64,000 nt of DNA from Climacium dendroides (Eukaryota; Streptophyta; Bryopsida; Hypnales; Climaciaceae), in NCBI GenBank assembly GCA_950106755.1, contig OX467089.1:250501-314500 (forward strand). Reading direction: 5' to 3'. Below the pieces are notes generated by a model. The model searched no databases and was not told where the DNA came from. It worked only from the letters and a program-made list of their open reading frames with translations. The translations under genes and the position numbers were made by a program. Below, piece by piece: positions 53,208-63,862 of the stretch. The stretch's first letter is position 1. Each line of letters opens with the position of its first letter.

Positions 53208-54743
53208 AAACCAATATAATTTATTGGCTTGGTTTCTATTAAATACAGCATGATTTTTAGAGTCTCTTTTTTTGAAATCCATTTCACTTGGAAAAGTGTG
53301 GGGAAGCAATAGGGTTCTCTTAATCTTCATTTTTCCATGAATCCTCATTATTTTGAACATTTGCAACTTGTGTGTCATGTGTTCCGACATGCTTGCACGT
53401 CAAACCGATATAATTGATTGGTTTGGTTTCTATTAAATGCAGCATGATTTTTAGAGTCTCTTTTTTTTAAATCCATTTCACTTGGAAAAGTGTGGGGAAG
53501 CAATAGGGTTCTCTTAAACTTCATTTTTCGATAAATCCTCATTATTTTGAAGATTTGCAACTTCTGTGTTACGTTTATGGACATGCTTGCATGTCAAACC
53601 GATATAATTTATTGGCTTGGTTTCTATTAAATACAGCATGATTTTTAGAGTCTCTTTTTTTTAAATCCATTTCACTTGGAAAAGTGTGGGGAAGTAATAG
53701 GGTTCTCTTAATCTTCATTTTTCCATGAATCCTCATTATTTTGAACATTTGCAACTTGTGTGTCATGTGTTCCGACATGCTTGCATGTCAAACCGATATA
53801 ATTGATTGGTTTGGTTTCTATTAAATACAGCATGATTTTTAGAGTCTCTTTTTCTAAAATCCATTTCACTTGGAAAAGTGTGGGGAAGCAATAGGGTTCT
53901 CTTAAACTTCATTTTTCCATGAATCCTCATTATTTTGAAGATTTGCAACTTCTGGGTTACGTTTTTGGACATGCTTGCATGTCAAACCGATATAATTTAT
54001 TGGCTTGGTTTCTATTAAATACAGCATGATTTTTAGAGTCTCTTTTTTTGAAATCCATTTTACTTGGAAAAGTGTGGGGAAGCAATAGGGTTCTCTTAAA
54101 CTTCATTTTTCCATGAATCCTCATTATTTTGAAGATTTGCAACTTCTGTGTTACGTTTTTGGACATGCTTGCACGTCAAACCGATATAATTTATAGGCTT
54201 GGTTTCTATTAAATACAGCATGATTTTTAGAGTCTCTTTTTTTTAAATCTATTTCACTTGGAAAAGTGTGGCGAAGCAATAGGGTTCTCTTAAACTTCAT
54301 TTTTCCATGACTCCTCATTATTTTGAAGATTTGCAACTTCTGTGTTACAATTTTGGACATGCTTGCACGTCAAACCAATATAATTTATTGGCTTGGTTTC
54401 TATTAAATACAGCATGATTTTTAGAGTCTCTTTTTTTGAAATCCATTTCACTTGGAAAAGTGTGGGGAAGCAATAGGGTTCTCTTAATCTTCTTTTTTCC
54501 ATGAATCCTCATTATTTTGAACATTTGCAACTTGTGTGTCATGTGTTCCGACATGCTTGCACGTCAAACTGATATAATTGATTGGTTTGGTTTCTATTAA
54601 ATACAACATGATTTTTAGAGTCTCTTTTTTTAAAATCCATTTCACTTGGAAAAGTGTGGGGAAGCAATAGGGTTCTCTTAATCTTCATTTTTCCATGAAT
54701 CCTCATTATTTTGAACATTTGCAACTTGTGTGTCATGTGTTCC

Positions 54744-54938
54744 GACATGCTTGTACGTCAAACCGATATAATTGATTGGTTTGGTTTCTATTAAATACAA
54801 CATGATTTTTAGAGTCTCTTTTTTTTTCAATCCATTTCACTTGGAAAAGTGTGGGGAAGCAATAGGGTTCTCTTAATCTTCATTTTTCCATGAATCCTCA
54901 TTATTTTGAGCATTTGCAACTTGTGTGTCATGTGTTCC
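54744..54938. repeat. 195-bp unit (extended T tract)
   Basis: Near 54819-54830 the tract has nine T followed by CAATCC, against eight T and AAATCC elsewhere. This is one extra base plus a substitution. Slippage is the likely cause, and a sequencing error is possible. Confidence 0.82.
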
Positions 54939-56102
54939 GACATGCTTGCACGTCAAACCGATATAATTGATTGGTTTGGTTTCTATTAAATACAGCATGA
55001 TTTCTAGAGTCTCTTTTTTTGAAATCCATTTCAGTTGGAAAAGTGTGGGGAAGCAATAGGGTTCTCTTAAACTTCATTTTTCCATGAATCCTCATTATTT
55101 TTAAGATTTGCAACTTCTGTGTTACGTTTTTGGACATGCTTGCATGTCAAACCGATATAATTCATTGGCTTGGTTTCTATTAAATACAACATGATTTTTA
55201 GATTCTCTTTTTTTTAAATCCATTTCACTTGGAAAAGTGTGGGGAAGAAATAGGGTTCTCTTAATCTTCATTTTTCCATGAATCCTCATTATTTTGAACA
55301 TTTGCAACTTGTGTGTCATGTGTTCCGACATGCTTGCACGTCAAACCGATATAATTGATTGGTTTGGTTTCTATTAAATACAACATGATTTTTAGAGTCT
55401 CTTTTTTTTAAATCCATTTCACTTGGAAAAGTGTGGGGAAGCAATAGGGTTCTCTTAAACTTCATTTTCCCATGAATGCTCATTATTTTGAAGATTTGCA
55501 ACTTCTAGGTTACGTTTTTGGACATGCTTGCACGTCAAACCGATATAATTTATTGGCTTGGTTTCTATTAAATAGAGCATGATTTCTAGAGTCTCTTTTT
55601 TTTAAATCCATTTCACTTGGAAAAGTGTGGGGAAGAAATAGGGTTCTCTTAATCTTCATTTTTCCATGAATCCTCATCATTTTGAACATTTGCAACTTGT
55701 GTGTCATGTGTTCCGACATGCTTGCACATCAAATCGATAAAATTGATTGGTTTGGTTTCTATTAAATACAACATGATTTTTAAAGTTTCTTTTTATTAAA
55801 TCCATTTCACTTGGAAAAGTGTGGGGAAGCAATAGGGTTCTCTTAATCTTCATTTTTCCATGAATCCTCATTATTTTGAACATTTGCAACTTGTGTGTCA
55901 TGTGTTCCGACATGCTTGCACGTCAAACCGATATAATTGATTGGTTTGGTTTCTATTAAATACAGCATGATTTCTAGAGTCTGTTTTTTTGAAATCCATT
56001 TCAGTTGGAAAAGTGTGGGGAAGCAATAGGGTTCTCTTAAACTTCATTTTTCTATGAATCCTCATTATTTTGAACATTTGCAACTTCTGTGTTACGTTTT
56101 TG

Positions 56103-56319
56103 GACATGCTTGCACGTGAAACCGATATAATTGATTGGTTTGGTTTCTATTAAATACAGCATGATTTTTAGAGTCTCTTTTTTTGAAATCCATTTCACTT
56201 GGAAAAGTGTGGGGAAGCAATAGGTTTGTCTTAAACTTCATTTTCCCACGAACCCCCTTTATTTTTAACATTTGCAACTTCTGTATTACGTTTTTGGACA
56301 TGCTCGCACGTCAAATCGA
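56103..56319. repeat. Divergent monomer class, recombinant copy 4
   Basis: Only the second half is divergent (AATAGGTTTGTC, then CCCACGAACCCCC). The first half is the common GAGTCTC / TTTGAAATCC type with CACTTGG. It has CACGAACC where copies 1-3 have CACAAACC. Confidence 0.86.
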
Positions 56320-56490
56320 TATAATTGATTGGTTTGGTTTCTATTAAATACAGCATGATTTTTAGAGTCTCTTTTTTTAAAATCCATTTCACTTGGAAAA
56401 GTGTGGGGAAGCAATAGGGTTCTCTTAAACTTCATTTTTCTATGAATCCTCATTATTTTGAACATTTGCAACTTCTGTGTTACGTTTTTG

Positions 56491-56707
56491 GACATGCTTG
56501 CACGTGAAACCGATATAATTGATTGGTTTGGTTTCTATTAAATACAGCATGATTTTTAGAGTCTCTTTTTTTGAAATCCATTTCACTTGGAAAAGTGTGG
56601 GGAAGCAATATGTTTGTCTTAAACTTCATTTTCCCACGAACCCCCTTTATTTTTAACATTTGCAACTTCTGTATTACGTTTTTGGACATGCTCGCACGTC
56701 AAATCGA
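56491..56707. repeat. Divergent monomer class, recombinant copy 5
   Basis: Same hybrid unit as at 56103, 388 bp away, with AATATGTTTG in place of AATAGGTTTG. Confidence 0.86.
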
Positions 56708-57255
56708 TATAATTGATTGGTTTGGTTTCTATTAAATACAGCATGATTTTTAGAGTCTCTTTTTTTGAAATCCATTTCAGTTGGAAAAGTGTGGGGAAGC
56801 AATAGGGTTCTCTTAAACTTCATTTTTCCATGAATGCTCATTATTTTGAAGATTTGCAACTTCTAGGTTACGTTTTTGGACATGCTTGCACGTGAAACCG
56901 ATATAATTCATTGGCTTGGTTTCTATTAAATACAACATGATTTTTAGAGTCTCTTTTTTTTAAATCCATTTCACTTGGAAAAGTGTGGGGAAGCAATAGG
57001 GTTCTCTTAATCTTCATTTTTCCATGAATGCTCATTATTTTGAAGATTTGCAACTTCTAGGTTACGTTTTTGGACATGCTTGCACGTCAAACCGATATAA
57101 TTTATTGGCTTGGTTTCTATTAAGTACAGCATGATTTTTAGATTCTCTTTTTTCTAAATCCATTTCACTTGGAAAAGTGTGGGGAAGCAATAGGGTTCTC
57201 TTAATCTTCATTTTTCCATGAATCCTCATTATTTTGAACATTTGCAACTTGTGTG

Positions 57256-58225
57256 TCATGTGTTCCGACATGCTTGCACGTCAAACCGATATAATTGATT
57301 GGTTTGGTTTCTATTAAATACAGCATGATTTCTAGAGTCTCTTTTTTTGAAATCCATTTCAGTTGGAAAAGTGTGGGGAAGCAATAGGGTTCTCTTAAAT
57401 TTCATTTTTCTATGAATCCTCATTATTTTGAACATTTGCAACTTCTGTGTTACGTTTTTGGACATGCTTGCACGTGAAACCGATATAATTGATTGGTTTG
57501 GTTTCTATTAAATACAGCATGATTTTTAGATTCTCTTTTTTCTAAATCCATTTCACTTGGAAAAGTGTGGGGAAGCAATAGGGTTCTCTTAATCTTCATT
57601 TTTCCATGGATCCTCATTATTTTGAACATTTGCAACTTGTGTGTCATGTGTTCCGACATGCTTGCACGTCAAACCGATATAATTGATTGGTTTGGTTTCT
57701 ATTAAATACAACATGATTTTTAGAGTCTCTTTTTTTTAAATCCATTTCAGTTGGAAAAGTGTGGGGAAGCAATAGGGTTCTCTTAAACTTCATTTTTCCA
57801 TGAATCCTCATTATTTTGAACATTTGCAACTTGTGTGTCATGTGTTCCGACATGCTTGCACGTCAAACCGATATAATTGATTGGTTTGGTTTCTATTAAA
57901 TACAGCATGATTTCTAGAGTCTCTTTTTTTGAAATCCATTTCAGTTGGAAAAGTGTGGGGAAGCAATAGGGATCTCTTAAATTTCATTTTTCTATGAATC
58001 CTCATTATTTTGAACATTTGCAACTTCTGTGTTATGTTTTTGGACATGCTTGCACGTGAAACCGATATAATTGATTGGTTTGGTTTCTATTAAATACAGC
58101 ATGATTTTTAGATTCTCTTTTTTCTAAATCCATTTCAGTTGGAAAAGTGTGGGGAAGCAATAGGGTTCTCTTAATCTTCATTTTTCCATGAATCCTCATT
58201 ATTTTGAACATTTGCAACTTGTGTG
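57256..58225. repeat. Three-unit spaced duplication, offset 582 bp
   Basis: 57256-57643 matches 57838-58225. Both contain an ATTTCTAGAG / CAGTTGG unit with TTAAATTTCATTTTTC, followed by a GCACGTGAAACC unit with TTAGATTCTC. Differences include GGGATCTC near 57969, GTTATG near 58032 and CATGGATCC near 57606. Confidence 0.82.
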
Positions 58226-58818
58226 TCATGTGTTCCGACATGCTTGCACGTCAAACCGATATAATTGATTGGTTTGGTTTGTATTAAATACAGCATGATT
58301 TTTAGAGTCTCTTTTTTTAAAATCCATTTCAGTTGGAAAAGTGTGGGGAAGCAATAGGGTTCTCTTAAACTTCATTTTTCTATGAATCCTCAATATTTTT
58401 AAGATTTGCAACTTCTGTGTTACGTTTTTGGACATGCTTGCACGTGAAACCGATGTAATTGATTGGTTTGGTTTCTATTAAATACAACATGATTTTTAGA
58501 GTCTCTTTTTTTGAAATCCATTTCAGTTGGAAAAGTGTGGGGAAGCAATAGGGTTCTCTTAAACTTCATTTTTCTATGAATCCTCAATATTTTGAACATT
58601 TGCAACTTGTGTGTCATGTGTTCCGACATGCTTGCACGTCAAACCGATATAATTGATTGGTTTGGTTTCTATTAAATACAGCATGATTTCTAGAGTCTCT
58701 TTTTTTTAAATCCATTTCAGTTGGAAAAGTGTGGGGAAGCAATAGGGTTCTCTTAAATTTCATTTTTCTATGAATCCTCATTATTTTGAACATTTGCAAC
58801 TTCTGTGTTACGTTTTTG

Positions 58819-59035
58819 GACATGCTTGCACGTGAAACCGATATAATTGATAGGTTTGGTTTCTATTAAATACAGCATGATTTTTAGATTCTCTTTTTTC
58901 TAAATCCATTTCACTTGGAAAAGTGTGGGGAAGCAATAGGTTTGTCTTAAACTTCATTTTCCCACGAACCCCCTTTATTTTTAACATTTGCAACTTCTGT
59001 ATTACGTTTTTGGACATGCTCGCACGTCAAATCGT
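58819..59035. repeat. Divergent monomer class, copy 6
   Basis: It carries GATTCTC, AATAGGTTTGTC and CCCACGAACCCCC, but CCATTTCAC rather than CCATTCCAC. The next unit begins GCTCGCACGTCAAATCG and then TTATAATTC. Confidence 0.86.
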
Positions 59036-59583
59036 TATAATTCATTGGCTTGGTTTCTATTAAATACAGCATGATTTTTAGAGTCTCTTTTTTTGAAATC
59101 TATTTCAGTTGGAAAAGTGTGGGGAAGCAATAGGGTTCTCTTAAACTTCATTTTTCTATGAATCCTCAATATTTTTAAGATTTGCAACATCTGTGTTTCG
59201 TTTTTGGACATGCTTGCACGTGAAACCGATGTAATTGATTGGTTTGGTTTCTATTAAATACAACATGATTTTTAGAGTCTCTTTTTTTAAAATCCATTTC
59301 ACTTGGAAAAGTGTGGGGAAGCAATAGGGTTCTCTTAATCTTCATTTTTCCATGAATCCTCATTATTTTGAACATTTGCAACTTGTGTGTCATGTGTTCC
59401 GACATGCTTGCACGTCAAACCGATATAATTGATTGGTTTGGTTTCTATTAAATACAACATGATTTTTAGAGTCTCTTTTTTTTAAATCCATTTCACTTGG
59501 AAAAGTGTGGAGAAGCAATAGGGTTCCCTTAAACTTCATTTTTCCATGAATCCTCATTATTTTGAACATTTGCAACTTCTGTG

Positions 59584-61911
59584 TTACGTTTTTGGACATG
59601 CTTGCATGTCAAACCGATATAATTGATTGGTTTGGTTTCTATTAAATACAGCATGATTTTTAGAGTCTCTTTTTTAAAAATCCATTTCAGTTGGAAAAGT
59701 GTGGGGAAGCAATAGGGTTCTCTTAATCTTCATTTTTCCATGAATCCTCATTATTTTGAACATTTGCAACTTGTGTGTCATGTGTTCCGACATGCTTGCA
59801 CGTCAAACCGATATAATTGATTGGTTTGGTTTCTATTAAATACAGCATGATTTTTAGAGTCTCTTTTTTTAAAATCCATTTAACTTGGAAAAGTGTGGGG
59901 AAGCAATAGGGTTCTCTTAATCTTCATTTTTCCATGAATCCTCATTATTTTGAACATTTGCAACTTGTGTGTCATGTGTTCCGACATGCTTGCACGTCAA
60001 ACCGATATAATTGGTTGGTTTGGTTTCTATTAAATACAGCATGATTTTTAGAGTCTCTTTTTTTGAAATCCATTTCAGTTGGAAAAGTGTGGGGAAGCAA
60101 TAGGGTTCTCTTAAACTTCATTTTTCCATGAATCCTCATTATTTTTGAGATTTGCAACTTCTGTGTTACGTTTTTGGACATGCTTGCTCGTCAAACCGAT
60201 ATAATTGATTGGTTTGGTTTCTATTAAATACAGCATGATTTTTAGAGTCTCTTTCTTTGAAATCCATTTCAGTTGGAAAAGTGTGGGGAAGCTATAGGGT
60301 TCTCTTAATCTTCATTTTTCCATGAATCCTCATTATTTTGAACATTTGCAACTTGTGTGTCATGTGTTCCGACATGCTTGCACGTCAAACCGATATAATT
60401 GACTGGTTTGGTTTCTATTAAATACAGCATGATTTTTACAGTCTCTTTTTTTAAAATCCATTTCACTTGGAAAAGTGTGGGGAAGCAATAGGGTTCTCTT
60501 AATCTTCATTTTTCCATGAATCCTCATTATTTTGAACATTTGCAACTTGTGTGTCATGTGTTCCGACATGCTTGCACGTCAAACCGATATAATTGATTGG
60601 TTTGGTTTCTATTAAGTACAACATGATTTTTAGAGTCTCTTTTTTTGAAATCCATTTCAGTTGGAATAGTGTGGGGAAGCAATAGGGTTCTCTTAAACTT
60701 CATTTTTCCATGAATCCTCATTATTTTGAACATTTGCAACTTCTGTGTTACGTTTTTGGACATGCTTGCATGTCAAACCGATATAATTGATTGGTTTGGT
60801 TTCTATTAAATACAGCATGATTTTTAGAGTCTCTTTTTTTAAAATCCATTTCAGTTGGAAAAGTGTGGGGAAGCAATAGGGTTCTCTTAATCTTCATTTT
60901 TCCATGAATCCTCATTATTTTGAACATTTGCAACTTGTGTGTCATGTGTTCCGACATGCTTGCACGTCAAACCGATATAATTGATTGGTTTGGTTTCTAT
61001 TAAATACAGCATGATTTTTAGAGTCTCTTTTTTTAAAATCCATTTAACTTGGAAAAGTGTGGGGAAGCAATAGGGTTCTCTTAATCTTCATTTTTCCATG
61101 AATCCTCATTATTTTGAACATTTGCAACTTGTGTGTCATGTGTTCCGACATGCTTGCACGTCAAACCGATATAATTGTTTGGTTTGGTTTCTATTAAATA
61201 CAGCATGATTTTTAGAGTCTCTTTTTTTGAAATCCATTTCAGTTGGAAAAGTGTGGGGAAGCAATAGGGTTCTCTTAAACTTCATTTTTCCATGAATCCT
61301 CATTATTTTTAAGATTTGCAACTTCTGTGTTACGTTTTTGGACATGCTTGCTCGTCAAACCGATATAATTGATTGGTTTGGTTTCTATTAAATACAGCAT
61401 GATTTTTAGAGTCTCTTTCTTTGAAATCCATTTCAGTTGGAAAAGTGTGGGGAAGCTATAGGGTTCTCTTAATCTTCATTTTTCCATGAATCCTCATTAT
61501 TTTGAACATTTGCAACTTGTGTGTCATGTGTTCCGACATGCTTGCACGTCAAACCGATATAATTGATTGGTTTGGTTTCTATTAAATACAGCATGATTTT
61601 TACAGTCTCTTTTTTTAAAATCCATTTCACTTGGAAAAGTGTGGGGAAGCAATAGGGTTCTCTTAATCTTCATTTTTCCATGAATCCTCATTATTTTGAA
61701 CATTTGCAACTTGTGTGTCATGTGTTCCGACATGCTTGCACGTCAAACCGATATAATTGATTGGTTTGGTTTCTATTAAGTACAACATGATTTTTAGAGT
61801 CTCTTTTTTTGAAATCCATTTCAGTTGGAATAGTGTGGGGAAGCAATAGGGTTCTCTTAAACTTCATTTTTCCATGAATCCTCATTATTTTGAACATTTG
61901 CAACTTCTGTG
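59584..61911. repeat. Six-unit tandem duplication (1164 bp)
   Basis: 59584-60747 is repeated as 60748-61911. Shared private markers are CCATTTAACTTGG (59877/61041), CTTTCTTTGAAATCC, TTTTTACAGTCTC (60437/61601), and TTAAGTACAACATG with GGAATAGTG. Differences include AATTGGTTGG against AATTGTTTGG and TTGACTGG against TTGATTGG. The CTTTCTTTGAAATCC unit appears again at 63863-64000, so a third partial copy may begin there. Confidence 0.88.
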
Positions 61912-62687
61912 TTACGTTTTTGGACATGCTTGCTCGTCAAACCGATATAATTGATTGGTTTGGTTTCTATTAAATACAGCATGATTTTTAGAGTCTCTTT
62001 TTTTGAAATCCATTTCAGTTGGAAAAGTGTGGGGAAGCAATAGGGTTCTCTTAAACTTCATTTTTCCATGAATCCTCATTATTTTTAAGATTTGCAACTT
62101 CTGTGTTACGTTTCTGGACATGCTTGCTCGTCAAACGGATATAATTGATTGGTTTGGTTTCTATTAAATACAGCATGATTTTTAGAGTCTCTTTTTTTGA
62201 AATCCATTTCAGTTGGAAAAGTATGGGGAAGCAATAGGGTTCTCTTAATCTTCATTTTTCCATGAATCCTCATTATTTTGAACATTTGCAACTTGTGTGT
62301 CATGTGTTTCGACATGGTTGCACGTCAAACCGATATAATTGATTGGTTTGGTTTCTATTAAATACAGCATGATTTTTAGAGTCTCTTTTTTTGAAATCCA
62401 TTTCACTTGGAAAAGTGTGGGGAAGCAATAGGGTTCTCTTAAACTTCATTTTTCCATGAATCCTCATTATTTTGAACATTTGCAAGTTCTGTGTTACGTT
62501 TTTGGACATGCTTGCTCGTCAAACCGATATAATTGATTGGTTTGGTTTCTATTAAATACAGCATGATTTTTAGAGTCGCTTTTTTTGAAATCCATTTCAG
62601 TTGGAATAGTGTGGGGAAGCAATAGGGTTCTCTTAAACTTCATTTTTAAATGAATCCTCATTATTTTGAACATTTGCAACTTCTGTG

Positions 62688-63851
62688 TTACGTTTTTGGA
62701 CATGCTTGCTCGTCAAACCGATATAATTTATTGGTTTGGTTTCTATTAAATACAGCATGATTTTTAGAGTCTCTTTTTTTGAAATCCATTTCAGTTGGAA
62801 AAGTATGGGGAAGCAATAGGGTTCTCTTAATCTTCATTTTTCCATGAATCCTCATTATTTTGAACATTTGCAACTTGTGTGTCATATGTTCCGACATGCT
62901 TGCACGTCAAACCAATATAATTGATTGGTTTGGTTTCTATTAAATACAGCATGATTTTTAGAGTCTCTTTTTTTGAAATCCATTTCAGTTGGAAAAGTAT
63001 GGGGAAGCAATAGGGTTCTCTTAATCTTCATTTTTCCATGAATCCTCATTATTTTGAACATTTGCAACTTGTGTGTCATGTGTTCCGACATGCTTGCACG
63101 TCAAACCGATATAATTGATTGGTTTGGTTTCTATTAAATACAGCATGATTTTTAGAGTCTCTTTTTTTGAAATCCATTTCAGTTGGAAAAGTGTGGGGAA
63201 GCAATAGGGTTCTCTTAAACTTCATTTTTCCATGAATCCTCATTATTTTGAACATTTGCAACTTCTGTGTTACGTTTTTGGACATGCTTGCTCGTCAAAC
63301 CGATATAATTGATTGGTTTGGTTTCTATTAAATACAGCATGATTTTTAGAGTCTCTTTTTTTGAAATCCATTTCAGTTGGAAAAGTGTGGGGAAGCAATA
63401 GGGTTCTCTTAATCTTCATTTTTCCATGAATCCTCATTATTTTGAACATTTGCAACTTGTGTGTCATATGTTCCGACATGCTTGCACGTCAAACCAATAT
63501 AATTGATTGGTTTGGTTTCTATTAAATACAGCATGATTTTTAGAGTCTCTTTTTTTAAAATCCATTTCACTTGGAAAAGTGTGGGGAAGGAATAGGGTTC
63601 TCTTAATCTTCATTTTTCCATGAATCCTCATTATTTTGAACATTTGCAACTTGTGTGTCATGTGTTCCGACATGCTTGCACGTCAAACCGATATAATTGA
63701 TTGGTTTGGTTTCTATTAAATACAGCATGATTTTTAGAGTCTCTTTTTTTGAAATCCATTTCAGTTGGAAAAGTGTGGGGAAGCAATAGGGTTCTCTTAA
63801 ACTTCATTTTTCCATGAATCCTCATTATTTTGAAGATTTGCAACTTCTGTG
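62688..63851. repeat. Three-unit tandem duplication (582 bp)
   Basis: 62688-63269 pairs with 63270-63851: a GCTCGTC unit, an AAACCAATATAATTGATTGG unit and a TCATGTGTTCCGAC unit in each. Differences include GTATGGGG in the first copy against GTGTGGGG, and a CAGTTGG to CACTTGG change in the middle unit. Confidence 0.83.
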
Positions 63852-63862
63852 TTACGTTTTTG

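Larger units (their letters stand above)
48331..54360. repeat. Mosaic long-range duplications (offsets 4268, 2522, 2328 bp)
   Basis: 48331-48912 matches 52599-53180 (22 units) and also 43675-44256. 50659-51628 matches 53181-54150 (13 units), sharing CATTTTTCGAT, CGTTTATGGAC and CCATTTTACTTGG. 51823-52016 matches 54151-54344 (12 units), sharing TTATAGGC and the following TTACAATTTTGG. Changing offsets show separate unit gains and losses between copies. Confidence 0.8.
56005..56766. repeat. Two-unit tandem duplication (388 bp)
   Basis: About 56005-56378 matches 56393-56766, sharing TTTCTATGAATCC, GCACGTGAAACC and the hybrid divergent unit. A difference is AATAGG at 56220 against AATATG at 56608. 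Confidence 0.82.
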
